Below are positions 17,401 through 26,673 of a DNA stretch of 42,911 nucleotides, piece after piece. A program made the position numbers and the translations under genes. The number at the start of each line of letters is the position of its first letter. Position 1 is the first letter of the stretch. Source of the stretch: Bacteroidota bacterium (GTDB lineage Bacteria > Bacteroidota > Bacteroidia > AKYH767-A > OLB10); NCBI GenBank assembly GCA_023251535.1, contig JAHEYP010000030.1:1-42911 (forward strand), in the 5' to 3' direction. The notes beneath the pieces are model-generated. The model was not told where the DNA came from. It did not search any database and saw only the letters and a program-made list of their open reading frames with translations.

Positions 17401-20400
17401 TATTCTGTAGTTAATCAATCGGGGATCACCTATACATGGACAGTTCCAACAGGTTCTTCAATAGTAACTGGTCAAGGAACAAATGCAATTGTTGTTAATT
17501 ATTCAGGTTCTGCAGTATCAGGAACGATAGGAGTAACAGCTACTAATTCTTGTGGATCATCTAACGGTTCACTTGCAGTTACTGTAAATGCACCTCCGGT
17601 TTCTGCTGCTATAACAGGCAACTCTATTGTATGTTTGAATCAGACAGGTGTTACTTATTCAACTCCTGCTCAAGCCGGAATGACATATACATGGACAGTT
17701 CCTGCAGGAGTAAACATTACAGCAGGAGCAGGTACAAATAGTATCACTACTACATGGACTGCAAGTGCAGTTTCTGGAGTCGTACAATTACAAATCGGAA
17801 ATGCTTGCGGAACATTAACATCTTCAACAGCTGTTACTGTTTCTTCAAATCCAACAACTCCTACAGTGACAGGTACAGCAACATTATGTGCAGGAGCAAC
17901 AGGAGTAACATATAGCATCACTGCACAAAGCGGAGCATCATATGTGTGGACAGTGCCTGCGAACGTAACTATTACAGGCGGACAAGGAACAGCTTCAATC
18001 ACTACAACATGGAGTGCAAGTGCTGTATCAGGATCTGTTGCAGTTGCCGTAACAAATAGCTGTGGAACATCAAATGGAAGTTTTGCAGTAACAGTAAATA
18101 AAGCACCAACAACACCAACAATAACAGGCAATGCAAGTGTATGTCCGAATACAGTAGGTGTAGTATACAGTGTAGTTGCGCAAAGCGGAGCATCCTATGT
18201 ATGGACAGTTCCTGCGAACGTAACCATCACAGCAGGACAAGGTACTAACTCAATCACTACAACATGGGGTGCAAGTGCTGCATCAGGAAATGTTGGAGTT
18301 ACGTTAACCAATAGCTGTGGAAATGCATCAACATCGTTTGCAGTAACAGTAGGAACAGCACCAGCAACAACAACCATTACAGGAAGTACATTAATCTGCG
18401 GAGTTCAATCTGCAATTACCTATACCGTTCCAACACAAAGTGGAGCGACATATACATGGACAGTGCCAGCTAATGTGTCAATCACATCAGGACAAGGTTC
18501 AAATACAATTGTAACATCATGGGCTGCAGGAGCAGCATCAGGAAATGTTGGAATAACAATTACAACAGGCTGCGGAACAACAACAGGAAGTTTAGCAGTA
18601 ACAAAGAGCAATCCTCCAACAACTCCAACCGTAACAGGTACAGCAACATTATGTGCAGGAGCAACAGGAGTTACTTATAGCATTACTGCACAAAGCGGAG
18701 CATCATATGTGTGGACAGTACCTGCGAACGTAACTATTACAGGCGGACAAGGAACAGCTTCAATCACTACAACATGGAGTGCAAGTGCTGTGTCAGGATC
18801 TGTTGCAGTAGCCGTAACCAATAGCTGTGGAACATCGAATGGAAGTTTTGCAGTAACAGTAAATAAAGCACCAACAACACCAACAATAACAGGCAATGCA
18901 AGTGTATGTCCGAATACAGTAGGTGTAGTATACAGTGTAGTTGCGCAAAGCGGAGCATCCTATGTATGGACAGTTCCTGCGAACGTAACCATCACTGCAG
19001 GACAAGGTACTAACTCAATCACTACAACATGGGGTGCAAGTGCTGCCTCAGGAAATGTTGGAGTGACGTTAACCAATAGCTGTGGAAATGCATCAACATC
19101 ATTCGCTGTAACAGTAGGAACAGCACCTGCAACAACAACCATTACAGGAAGTACATTAATCTGCGGAGTTCAATCTGCAATTACCTATACCGTTCCAACA
19201 CAAAGTGGAGCAACATATACATGGACAGTGCCAGCTAATGTGTCAATCACATCTGGACAAGGTTCAAATACAATTGTAACATCATGGGCTGCAGGAGCAG
19301 CATCAGGAAATGTTGGAATAACAATTACAACAGGCTGCGGAACAACAACAGGAAGTTTACCTGTAACTGTTGGTTCTGCACCAGTAGCTTCATCCATAAC
19401 AGGAACGGCTAATGTTTGTCCGAATACAACTGGAATAGTCTATAGCGTTACTGCACAAAGTGGAGTATCATATGTATGGTCAATTCCATCTGGAGTAACA
19501 ATTACTGCTGGACAAGGAACAAATAGTATAACTACCTCTTGGGGTTCAGGAGCAGTTGCAGGTAATGTGTCGGTTGCAATCAGTAATACATGCGGAACCG
19601 TAAATGCAAACTATGCTGTAACTGTTGGAACAGGAGTGAACATTGGTTCTATTTCAGGTCCGGTTTCAATCTGTACACCTCAATCAGCAATAACATATAG
19701 TGTACCTGCAATTTCAGGAGTGACATTTACTTGGTCGTTACCAACAGGAGTAAGTATCGTATCAGGTCAAGGAACTAATTCAATTGTTACTAGCTGGACA
19801 GTTTCTGCTGTTTCAGGAAATGTGACTGTAGTAGGAACAAATTCATGCGGATCGGGATTATCATCATTACCGGTAACTACAAATCAAGGATTCTCAGTTG
19901 GAACAATATCAGGAACAACACCTGTTTGTCGCCCTGCTACGGGAGTAGTTTATTCTGTTCCAAACCAAGCAGGCGTTACCTATACTTGGACAGTACCTGC
20001 AAATGTTACTATCACTGCGGGACAAGGAACAAGTAGTATTACTACTAATTGGTCATCTACATCAACATCAGGAACGGTAAGCGTAAGTGCAACAGGTGGA
20101 TGCGGAACTGCAACAGCTTCTTTAAGTGTAGTTGTTCGTACAGCATTACCTTCAACACCGGGAACAGTAACAGGAAATTCTTCTGCTTGTAGAGGAGATG
20201 TATTGATTTATAAAATATCAAAAATTGCAACTGCCGATTATTACTCATGGATTCCATCAGCTGGAATGCTTGTTAACGGATCGGCAACTGCTATCAGTAT
20301 TCCGGATACATTCGTTACTGTTACTTTCTTGAATACTTACGTTAGTGATACATTGAAAGTAAGAAGTGGTAACTGTAAAGGATTAAGTACTACTACACGT

Positions 20401-21264
20401 ACCAAACTAATCTCACGTAAAACTACAGCACCAAGTACACCTGGAACAGTGTTAGGTCAGGTGAATACGTTGTGTGGAGTAACTAGTGTGACATATTCAT
20501 TCAATACTGCTGTTGCTGGAGCAATTAGCTATACATGGAGAACGAATATTGTCGGAGCGTTGTTAAACGGTCAAGCTTCTCCTGTGACTATTAATGCACC
20601 TACTCAATCAGTCGTATTAACATTCCCTGCGAACTGGACAGGTACAGGAAATATTTATGTAAAAGCTAACAATGGTTGTGGCTCGAGTGCGGAGAAAACA
20701 GTAGCGTTAACATCGCGCCCTGCAGCGCCAGCGGCAATTAACGGTTCTGTAACTCAATGTACCGGAGCAACTAATCAAACTTATTCAGTTGCTGCTGTTA
20801 CTGGAGCTACATCTTATACATGGACTATGCCGACAGGTGTTACCTTAGTAAGCGGACAAGGTACTACAACAATTGTGGTGAACTTCAATACTACTGCTGC
20901 TAATAGAACTCTTAAAGTAGTTGCGAATAACGCATGCGGTGCTAGCTCAGCTAAAACATTAGTAGTTGCTGTTGCTGCTTGTCCTTCAGTACGCGAAGGT
21001 TCATTGTCTGCTTTATCTAACGTTGAAGTATATCCGAACCCTTCGAAAGGATTATTATCTGTCAACTTTAATTCAGTAACTGCCGATAATTATATGTTAA
21101 CTGTAAGTGATCTTTCAGGAAGAGTTTTAAGAATGATTCCTGTAAGCGCTGTTGAAGGTGAAAACAAAGTTAACCTCGAATTAACTGACGTTTCAACAGG
21201 AGTTTACATCCTAACATTGAAAGGTAATAGCGACGTTAGTCAAACTAGAATCGTAATCGAATAA
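14449..21264 (+). CDS. Giant secreted T9SS repeat adhesin with fourteen PKD-like repeats
   Basis: The 2271-residue protein has a signal peptide ending GTAFAQ (residue 28). Residues 29 to about 640 repeat the plan of the preceding gene: beta-rich N-domain, fibronectin III, and two Cys-rich GEDC / PVNDNC domains. Ig-like modules follow to about residue 960. Then come fourteen PKD-like repeats of about 85 residues (964-2180). Most follow the pattern ITG...C...(V/I)YS(V/I)..QSG..Y.WTVPA.V.IT.GQGT..I...W...A.SG.V.V...N.CG. Three of them are tandemly duplicated as a block. The end (about 2191-2271) is a type A T9SS sorting domain: VEVYPNPSKG, LSGRVLR, STGVYILTLKG. The protein should cross the outer membrane through T9SS and be attached at the surface. 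Promoter and terminator indicate a single-gene transcript. Adhesion is inferred from architecture only. Confidence 0.93.
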   Translation: MKYKYSQLRTLFSGFLFFLLLQGTAFAQVNLYDFTQTAGTYTEITGGTVAATATGTTGAASLDDVNYTLAANTIPFNFTFDGSVYTSCIISTNGYITFGATAPTTTVYTPLSSTVAYNGAASAMGGNLNAYFFSGNAAQTGEIRYQTIGTSPNRVFVVQYKNFKTFATSGATFGPVLNFQIRLSETSNAIDYVYNVSGSFATASLQVGVRGANNTFPTNVKNRTVVSSTNTWAASIDGTSNTSTCQVSSTTIPAAGQTYRFAPAACPSPQSLNVSSITTTSVVLGWTNPVAGGSFTVEYGPAGFTPGTGTTVTTSSNSVAVSGLTIATNYSFYVQKTCSVGNNSLKIGPYNFSTGSAGEDCSTAPTISVAASLAACSYTLVNSGLSINGPASLCSDINGNQATNDRWYKFVAPSTGNKLVITTQAGTNNDWVMEVWSGCPGGTGAVMKCGDDQNAFMPEVQLCQNEYTAGQTYYVRVWTYTAGAVGNMNLCVYQTTACPLPPVNDNCATATRLTVNTPLACPGNGTVGTTLYATPNTDAASCDASTGKQDVWYVFNTGSFSDLNITVSNISGTNVKAQLLFECGGFEIACWNPANGAHLITGLNPVADYILRVWTDAAGAGTFSVCVSDVCSNPTASISGVQSVCTGQSATIPVTFTGVAPFTFQYNNGTSIQNVTTSSNPYSLVVTPTANTTYTLVSMSDAACSGTATGTHTVNLITPLNATLNPFSPVCANAPVQTLSGGSPAGGVYSGVGVSGTTFNPAVGTQTITYTVTYATGCTRSSSEVFTVNALPNVVLNSLGTVCLNDPAFTLNTGTPAGGNYSGSGVSSNIFTPSVAGLGTKIITYSYTSVQGCPNSDTALIIVNSCTAVCSNPPTANAGVDKTICANAAASITGSIGGSATTLTWSGGTGTYTPNNSTAALTYTPSAAEKTAGFVNLVLTANDPDGAGPCVAATDTVKINITALPTVGSISGSASVCKSQSGLVYSVVNQSGITYTWTVPTGSSIVTGQGTNAIVVNYSGSAVSGTIGVTATNSCGSSNGSLAVTVNAPPVSAAITGNSIVCLNQTGVTYSTPAQAGMTYTWTVPAGVNITAGAGTNSITTTWTASAVSGVVQLQIGNACGTLTSSTAVTVSSNPTTPTVTGTATLCAGATGVTYSITAQSGASYVWTVPANVTITGGQGTASITTTWSASAVSGSVAVAVTNSCGTSNGSFAVTVNKAPTTPTITGNASVCPNTVGVVYSVVAQSGASYVWTVPANVTITAGQGTNSITTTWGASAASGNVGVTLTNSCGNASTSFAVTVGTAPATTTITGSTLICGVQSAITYTVPTQSGATYTWTVPANVSITSGQGSNTIVTSWAAGAASGNVGITITTGCGTTTGSLAVTKSNPPTTPTVTGTATLCAGATGVTYSITAQSGASYVWTVPANVTITGGQGTASITTTWSASAVSGSVAVAVTNSCGTSNGSFAVTVNKAPTTPTITGNASVCPNTVGVVYSVVAQSGASYVWTVPANVTITAGQGTNSITTTWGASAASGNVGVTLTNSCGNASTSFAVTVGTAPATTTITGSTLICGVQSAITYTVPTQSGATYTWTVPANVSITSGQGSNTIVTSWAAGAASGNVGITITTGCGTTTGSLPVTVGSAPVASSITGTANVCPNTTGIVYSVTAQSGVSYVWSIPSGVTITAGQGTNSITTSWGSGAVAGNVSVAISNTCGTVNANYAVTVGTGVNIGSISGPVSICTPQSAITYSVPAISGVTFTWSLPTGVSIVSGQGTNSIVTSWTVSAVSGNVTVVGTNSCGSGLSSLPVTTNQGFSVGTISGTTPVCRPATGVVYSVPNQAGVTYTWTVPANVTITAGQGTSSITTNWSSTSTSGTVSVSATGGCGTATASLSVVVRTALPSTPGTVTGNSSACRGDVLIYKISKIATADYYSWIPSAGMLVNGSATAISIPDTFVTVTFLNTYVSDTLKVRSGNCKGLSTTTRTKLISRKTTAPSTPGTVLGQVNTLCGVTSVTYSFNTAVAGAISYTWRTNIVGALLNGQASPVTINAPTQSVVLTFPANWTGTGNIYVKANNGCGSSAEKTVALTSRPAAPAAINGSVTQCTGATNQTYSVAAVTGATSYTWTMPTGVTLVSGQGTTTIVVNFNTTAANRTLKVVANNACGASSAKTLVVAVAACPSVREGSLSALSNVEVYPNPSKGLLSVNFNSVTADNYMLTVSDLSGRVLRMIPVSAVEGENKVNLELTDVSTGVYILTLKGNSDVSQTRIVIE
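17851..19380 (+). repeat. 765-bp tandem duplication inside the giant adhesin gene
   Basis: Bases 17851-18615 and 18616-19380 are two tandem copies, each encoding three PKD-like repeats (255 codons). The encoded protein is identical from TPTVTGTATLC through TTGSL, about 247 residues. Over that stretch I count about 20 base differences, all at third codon positions. Identity ends at 18594 / 19359, where the last few codons of each copy differ (AVTKSNP versus PVTVGSA). Confidence 0.93.
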
Positions 21265-21292
21265 AATATTAATTATAGTCAAGTCAAAACTG

Positions 21293-21321
21293 AAAAGTCC
21301 CGGGAAACCGGGACTTTTTTT
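21293..21321 (+). terminator. Intrinsic terminator of the giant adhesin gene
   Basis: AGTCCCGG (21296-21303), loop GAAA, CCGGGACT (21308-21315) followed by T-run is a strong Rho-independent terminator, 31 bases after the stop codon. Confidence 0.93.
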
Positions 21322-21327
21322 ATTCAT

Positions 21328-21362
21328 AAAAAAAAGGAAGAGAATAATCCTCTTCCTTTTTT
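21328..21362. terminator. Bidirectional terminator at the 3' end of the GH31 gene
   Basis: GGAAGAG (21336-21342) and CTCTTCC (21350-21356), flanked by A-run and T-run, form a second hairpin. It is 14 bases beyond the stop of the minus-strand GH31 gene and serves that gene; it also backs up the adhesin terminator. Confidence 0.88.
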
Positions 21363-21376
21363 GTTTTCTGTTTCAA

Positions 21377-23770
21377 CTAAACTTTCAACGTGATTTCTTT
21401 GAAGTGTGCAGATGTTTTGAATTTAACAACTCCAAGTAAATTATTTCGTTTTGTGATTTTGTACGTTTTTCCGTCGACTTCAAACTCACTGATGTTATCA
21501 GGAATGCCATGCATTACAATTTTATAGTGCTTATATGTCGCTTCGAAACTTCCTGAGATAGTTTGGAAGATTTTAAACACATTCTTTTTATAAGTTACTA
21601 CAAATTTCTTTACGTTAAATTGTCCGTTGCGATATCCGTAATAGTCACCGGCATCTTCATAGATATAACTTGATTGAACTGTTTTTGTAAAGTAAATATG
21701 CAGCGTCAATTCAGTTACAGGAATTTCGCCTACGTATTGCATCTTCGGATAATTAGGAATTACTGATCCTTCCTTAACGAATAATGGCATCTTCTCGATT
21801 GGGGCATTTGCGTTAATTTCTTTGCCACCTGTTTCTAATGTGTCGTCCCAGAAATTATACCATCTTCCTTTTGGTAAATAACATAAGCGAGTGTCGGCAC
21901 CCGGTAAGTTCACCGGACAAACTAAGATTTTATCTCCGAACATGTATTGATCAGTACGATATAATGATTCAGTATCGTTTTGATCACTCATTACCAACGG
22001 ACGAACCATTGGTGTTCCGAATTGTGAATGCTGCCAGAATGTAGTGTAGATATATGGTAATAACTGATAACGAAGTTGAATGAATTTCTTAGCGATGAAT
22101 TCATATTTCTGTCCGTACGACCATGGCTCTTGCGGCTCTGCACCGGGATCATTTCCTGCAGAGTGTGCTCTACAGAAAGGATGGAATACTGCCATTTGAA
22201 TCCAACGAACAAATAACTCTCCATCAGGGTTGCCGATGAATCCACCAATATCAGAACCTGCGAATGAAATTCCCGACATACATAAGCGTTGAACTTGCAT
22301 ATTTGCAATCCACATATGTTCCCATGTCGCGATGTTATCTCCTGTCCATACCGAACTATAGCGCTGAGCTCCTGAATAACAAGAACGAGTAATTACAAAC
22401 GGGCGATTTGGATAAAGGAATTTTTTGATTCCTTCATTCGTAGCTCGCGCCATTTGCATACCGTATACGTTATGTGCTTTACGATGCGAACAAGGATCTC
22501 CGTCGTAATCGTGACGAACATCTTCAGGGAAAGTGCCTATCTCAAAAACAGCAGGCTCATTCATGTCGTTCCAAACTCCACGAACTCCATTTCTTATTAG
22601 TTCTTCAAATAGTCCTGCCCACCAGCGGCGAACTTCAGGATTCGTATAGTCAGGGAAATTACAAGCTCCCGGCCAAACATCACCTTCCATTAATTCACCA
22701 TCGGCACGTTTACAGAAATATCCGTTCTTCAATCCCTCTTGATAAACCCAATATTCAGGATCAATTTTAATACCCGGGTCAATAATGATAATCGTTTTAA
22801 ATCCCTTTTCTGCTAAGTCTCCGAGTAATTTCGATGGTTTCGGGAATCCTTCTTTACTCCAAGTGAAGCATCGGAATCCTTCCATATAATCGATATCGAG
22901 GTATATACCATCGCAAGGAATGCCACGATCACGGAATTCTTGAGCGATTTCGCGCACCTGACTTTCAGGATAGTAGCTCCATTTACATTGATGATATCCC
23001 AATGCCCATAAAGGCGGCATTTCAGGAGTACCTGTTAGCCACGAATATTGCTCTGTAACAGACGTCAAATCAGGTCCGTAGATGAAATAATAGTTCATTT
23101 CACCGCCTCGCGCCCAATACGAACAAACGTCGAATTGTTCCTTACCAAAGTCGAAAATTGTACGGAATGTGTTATCGAAAAATATACCGTATCCGATATC
23201 GTGATGCAATCCCATGTAAAAGGGAATGTTCTTGTATATCGGGTCTTGATCTTTTTTGAAACCGTAGGTATCAGCTCCGTAGTTTTCAAATCGTTTCCCT
23301 CTGAGGTTCAATTCAGTAGGTTTGTCGCCCATTCCGTAGAAGGTCTCACCATCCTGAATTTTCTTACTGCAATAATTGATTTTTCCACCCTTTTTGATGT
23401 AATGCTGCCAGTGGAATCCCAGCTCATCCTCGTTGATTACGTTGTATTTACGATCGAGGATAGTGACTTTCATGTTCTTCTTGTAAATCTGAATTACAAG
23501 ATGTTCGGTCATGATATCGAACTTATGACGGTCTTCGTAAACCGACATATTCACCGTTTGCGGTTTTACGCCTTCGTTGATGGCATATGAAAAATCACGC
23601 TGAAATACTCCTCCTGGAGCATATCTGAAGCGGATTATTTTATCGGTATATAATATCACTTCAAGTTCAGTATCAGTCGAGTAGAAGTGCAGATTGTTGC
23701 CGGTTTGTGTCCACCTTACAATGTCTGTAGGGTAGAATTTAACAGAATACTTATCGTTTTTAATTTCCAT
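21377..23770 (-). CDS. Glycoside hydrolase family 31 alpha-glucosidase
   Basis: The 797-residue enzyme releases glucose (or xylose) from alpha-linked oligosaccharides by a retaining mechanism. GH31 motifs are clear: substrate-site DGIYLDIDYMEGFRCFTW near residue 285, the nucleophile Asp in GVWNDMNEP near residue 401, and the acid/base Asp in SVWTGDNIATWEHM near residue 475, followed by SGISFAGSDIGGF. The N-terminal galactose-mutarotase-like domain contains MGDKPTELNLRGKRFENYGAD. The C-terminal part is beta-rich. No signal peptide is visible, so it probably acts in the cytosol on imported maltodextrins or storage glucan. It is transcribed alone, divergent from the E1 operon. Family assignment is certain; exact substrate is not. 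Confidence 0.96.
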   Translation of the reverse strand: MEIKNDKYSVKFYPTDIVRWTQTGNNLHFYSTDTELEVILYTDKIIRFRYAPGGVFQRDFSYAINEGVKPQTVNMSVYEDRHKFDIMTEHLVIQIYKKNMKVTILDRKYNVINEDELGFHWQHYIKKGGKINYCSKKIQDGETFYGMGDKPTELNLRGKRFENYGADTYGFKKDQDPIYKNIPFYMGLHHDIGYGIFFDNTFRTIFDFGKEQFDVCSYWARGGEMNYYFIYGPDLTSVTEQYSWLTGTPEMPPLWALGYHQCKWSYYPESQVREIAQEFRDRGIPCDGIYLDIDYMEGFRCFTWSKEGFPKPSKLLGDLAEKGFKTIIIIDPGIKIDPEYWVYQEGLKNGYFCKRADGELMEGDVWPGACNFPDYTNPEVRRWWAGLFEELIRNGVRGVWNDMNEPAVFEIGTFPEDVRHDYDGDPCSHRKAHNVYGMQMARATNEGIKKFLYPNRPFVITRSCYSGAQRYSSVWTGDNIATWEHMWIANMQVQRLCMSGISFAGSDIGGFIGNPDGELFVRWIQMAVFHPFCRAHSAGNDPGAEPQEPWSYGQKYEFIAKKFIQLRYQLLPYIYTTFWQHSQFGTPMVRPLVMSDQNDTESLYRTDQYMFGDKILVCPVNLPGADTRLCYLPKGRWYNFWDDTLETGGKEINANAPIEKMPLFVKEGSVIPNYPKMQYVGEIPVTELTLHIYFTKTVQSSYIYEDAGDYYGYRNGQFNVKKFVVTYKKNVFKIFQTISGSFEATYKHYKIVMHGIPDNISEFEVDGKTYKITKRNNLLGVVKFKTSAHFKEITLKV

Positions 23771-23962
23771 AGTGGGGGGAATCGTTGGATAACAAATTTC
23801 ATCTTAAGGGACCAATAAGCGAGACAGTAGGAGCTATTGTTTTACACTATTAGCTGTTAATTAGCTGCTTATCGTAATTCGATCATTTTCTACGAAAATC
23901 TTACAAAAAGGTTCTGACGAAGGAAACCTCAATTAAAGAGAGAAACAAAGGGGGGAGTTTCT

Positions 23963-23970
23963 TATTTTTG
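23963..23970 (+). promoter_or_regulatory. -7 element TATTTTTG next to the E1 start codon
   Basis: TATTTTTG matches TAnnTTTG and ends only 4 bases before the ATG at 23975. Transcription would start at or next to the start codon, giving a leaderless mRNA. No TTG is found at the -33 distance. In the same orientation it is the only good match in the 204-base divergent spacer. Confidence 0.4.
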
Positions 23971-23974
23971 CATC

Positions 23975-26056
23975 ATGTCATCGCAAACAGCAGAAAGAAT
24001 AGCGGGTCCCGTTTCGGCGGCCGTCTTAGAGAAAGCCTACCGATTAATGTGTACCGCAAAGGAAATGACGGTACTTTACGAGGAGAAGTCAGCAGTAACA
24101 GCTAAATATGTACATGCCACCAGCCGTGGACATGAGGCCATTCAATTAGCAGTATCGTTGCAGTTAAAAGCACAAGATTACCTAAGCGCGTATTATCGTG
24201 ATGATAGTATGATGCTCGGAATAGGAATGAAGCCGTATGAATTGATGTTGCAATTGATGGCAAAGAGAGATGATCCATTTAGTGGAGGAAGAACTTATTA
24301 TTGTCATCCAAGCTTGAAGCGTGAAGGGATGCCTAAAATTCCTCATCAAAGTTCTGCAACGGGAATGCAAGCAATTCCGACAACTGGTGTTGCGATGGGA
24401 GTGCAGTACATGCAAAAACAAGGATTGTTAAATATTGGTGATGCCGAAAATCCTATTGTGATTTGCTCTCTCGGAGATGCCTCTGTTACAGAGGGAGAAG
24501 TTGCTGAAGCTTTTCAAATGGCTGCGTTGAAACAATTTCCGATTATATATATAGTTCAAGATAACGACTGGGATATTTCGGCTACGTCGAAAGAAACTCG
24601 TGCAATGAATGCTTACGAATACGCTCAAGGATTTAAAGGCCTTGAAGCAGTAAGTTTAGACGGTACAGATTTTATTACATGTTATGATACTTTACAACGT
24701 ATCATCGCCTCTGTTCGTCAGGAAGCACGTCCTTGGTTGGTTCACGCTAAAGTTCCTCTTTTAAACCACCATACTTCAGGAGTTAGAAAAGAGTGGTATC
24801 GCGATGATTTAGAGGAAGCAGCTAAACGTGATCCATTGCCGAAGTTTCGTCAGCAAATGCTCGATGCTGGGTATACCGAAGTAGAGTTAATTACAATTGA
24901 AGAAGAAGCTTGGGCTGAAGTGCGTGCCGATTACGAAAGAGCGACTCTAGCAGAAGACCCTCGTCCCGAAGATTTATTTAAGCATGACTTCGCTCCAACA
25001 CCGATCGTGAATGAGACTGGAGATCGTGCCCCTGCCGGCAATGAACCAAAAGTAATGGTTGATTGTGCACTCTTCGCAATACAAGAGCTGATGACTAAGC
25101 ATCCTGAATGTTTATTATACGGACAAGATGTAGGAGGACGATTAGGAGGAGTATTTAGAGAGGCAGCAACACTAGCACAGAAATTTGGAGATAATAGAGT
25201 ATTCAATACGCCAATACAAGAGGCTTTCATCATTGGAAGTACAGTTGGCATGAGTGCCGCTGGCTGTAAGCCAATTGTTGAAGTTCAATTTGCCGATTAT
25301 ATTTGGCCGGGCTTAAATCAGTTGTTTACTGAGGTAAGCCGTTCTTGTTATTTAAGCAACGGACAATGGCCAGTGAGCGCAATTATCAGAGTTCCGATAG
25401 GTGCTTATGGTAGCGGTGGACCTTATCACTCATCGAGTGTGGAAAGTGTGTTGACGAATATCCGAGGAATTAAAATCTGTTATCCAAGTACTGGAGCGGA
25501 TTTAAAAGGATTAATGAAAGCAGCCTACTATGACCCTAATCCGGTAGTGATGTTAGAGCATAAAGGTTTGTATTGGTCGAAGATCAAAGGTACTGAAGAT
25601 GCAAAAACGATAGAGCCATCGGAAGACTATATTCTACCTCTCGGGAAAGCAAGAATCGTGCAAGAAGCAGAAGCAGGTAAATCTTCGGATAGCCTTACCG
25701 TTATAACGTATGGTATGGGAGTGTATTGGGCGAAGAATGCAGCGAAAAACTATCCGGGACAAATTGAAATTATCGATTTAAGAACGCTAGCTCCGCTCGA
25801 CGAAGAAGCCATTTTTGCTTCAGTGCGTAAACATGGAAAATGTATTGTGTTAACTGAAGAACCATATAATAATTCATTCGCTCAAGCTATTGCCGGAAGA
25901 ATATCTCAACATTGTTTCCATCAATTGGATGCTCCGGTTCGTGTGGTGGGCTCCGAAAATCTGCCAGCAATTCCGTTGAATAGTACACTCGAATTTACAA
26001 TGCTTCCGAATGCCGACAAAGTAAGTGTTGTATTCGAAGAAATGTTGAATTATTAA
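23975..26056 (+). CDS. Fused alpha-beta E1 component of branched-chain 2-oxoacid dehydrogenase
   Basis: This 693-residue thiamine-diphosphate enzyme decarboxylates 2-oxoacids from Leu, Ile and Val and passes the acyl group to the E2 lipoyl subunit. E1 alpha and E1 beta, often separate genes, are one chain here. The alpha part (about 1-345) has the diphosphate-binding motif LGDASVTEGEVAEA near residue 166, ending ...IYIVQDNDWDIS. The beta part (about 360-693) has YGQDVGGRLGGVFREA, FNTPIQEAFIIGSTVGMSAAG, and GAYGSGGPYHSSSVES with the family His region. Such fusions occur in Bacteroidota. It heads a tight operon with miaE (15-base gap). No E2 or E3 gene is in the window. Confidence 0.94.
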   Translation: MSSQTAERIAGPVSAAVLEKAYRLMCTAKEMTVLYEEKSAVTAKYVHATSRGHEAIQLAVSLQLKAQDYLSAYYRDDSMMLGIGMKPYELMLQLMAKRDDPFSGGRTYYCHPSLKREGMPKIPHQSSATGMQAIPTTGVAMGVQYMQKQGLLNIGDAENPIVICSLGDASVTEGEVAEAFQMAALKQFPIIYIVQDNDWDISATSKETRAMNAYEYAQGFKGLEAVSLDGTDFITCYDTLQRIIASVRQEARPWLVHAKVPLLNHHTSGVRKEWYRDDLEEAAKRDPLPKFRQQMLDAGYTEVELITIEEEAWAEVRADYERATLAEDPRPEDLFKHDFAPTPIVNETGDRAPAGNEPKVMVDCALFAIQELMTKHPECLLYGQDVGGRLGGVFREAATLAQKFGDNRVFNTPIQEAFIIGSTVGMSAAGCKPIVEVQFADYIWPGLNQLFTEVSRSCYLSNGQWPVSAIIRVPIGAYGSGGPYHSSSVESVLTNIRGIKICYPSTGADLKGLMKAAYYDPNPVVMLEHKGLYWSKIKGTEDAKTIEPSEDYILPLGKARIVQEAEAGKSSDSLTVITYGMGVYWAKNAAKNYPGQIEIIDLRTLAPLDEEAIFASVRKHGKCIVLTEEPYNNSFAQAIAGRISQHCFHQLDAPVRVVGSENLPAIPLNSTLEFTMLPNADKVSVVFEEMLNY

Positions 26057-26071
26057 GATAGAGAAAGAACT

Positions 26072-26653
26072 ATGTTTCGCTTAAAATTGCCTACTGATCC
26101 ACGATGGGTAAATATTGTGGAAAAGAACATTGAAGAGATTCTTACCGACCATGCTTTTTGTGAGCAGAAGGCAGCAACTAACGCGATTACAATAGTTGTG
26201 AAATTCCCTGAGAAAACCGACTTAGTTACTGCCATGTTGGAACTGGCGCAAGAAGAATTAAGCCACTTTCAGCAAGTACACCAAAAGTTGATTGAAAGAG
26301 GATTTGTATTAGGCAAAGAGCGTCGCGATGAGTACGTTAATCTCTTGTATGACTTCCAGCGTAAAGGCGGTTCACGCGAAGTACATTTGATAGATCGATT
26401 ATTATTTGGTGCGATGATAGAAGCTCGAAGCTGTGAGCGATTCAAGGTGTTATCGGATAATATCAATGATGCAGATTTGCGAGAATTTTATCGAATGCTG
26501 ATGGTTAGTGAAGCTAATCATTATACAATGTTTTTAAATTTTGCCAAAAAATATGCTGATGGTCATGATGTGGAAAAGAGATGGCAAGAGTGGCTCGATT
26601 ATGAAGGTGAAATCATAAAAGGCTTTGGAGTAAAAGAAACAATTCACGGTTAA
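26072..26653 (+). CDS. miaE: tRNA 2-methylthio-N6-isopentenyladenosine(37) hydroxylase MiaE
   Basis: MiaE is a soluble nonheme diiron monooxygenase that hydroxylates the isopentenyl side chain of ms2i6A37 in tRNAs reading U-starting codons. The 193-residue sequence has the expected ferritin-like four-helix pattern. Candidate metal ligands are Glu in EILTDHAFCEQKAA, the ExxH pair in AQEELSHFQQVH, Glu in IEARSCERF, and the ExxH pair in SEANHYTMF. Length and order match the family. It sits between E1 and a sulfatase-like gene with gaps of 15 and 20 bases, so it is probably co-transcribed, although no functional link is evident. Confidence 0.93.
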   Translation: MFRLKLPTDPRWVNIVEKNIEEILTDHAFCEQKAATNAITIVVKFPEKTDLVTAMLELAQEELSHFQQVHQKLIERGFVLGKERRDEYVNLLYDFQRKGGSREVHLIDRLLFGAMIEARSCERFKVLSDNINDADLREFYRMLMVSEANHYTMFLNFAKKYADGHDVEKRWQEWLDYEGEIIKGFGVKETIHG

Positions 26654-26673
26654 TTTTCATTAAACCCATATTC

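Noticed and set aside
17670..18131. A 153-codon open frame on the minus strand inside the adhesin repeats, with similar frames in the other repeats
   Set aside because: It is a mirror of the PKD repeats: the same frame reappears in each copy, is Val/Pro/Thr-rich, and lacks a promoter. The plus-strand frame has signal peptide, domains and T9SS tail.
17340..20990. Regular 255-base periodicity that could suggest a repeat array such as CRISPR
   Set aside because: The unit is 85 codons of PKD-like protein, in frame throughout, with no short identical repeats separated by unique spacers.
23048..23590. 180-codon plus-strand frame opposite the GH31 gene
   Set aside because: It lies wholly inside a well-conserved GH31 coding region, shows no known domain and has no upstream promoter.
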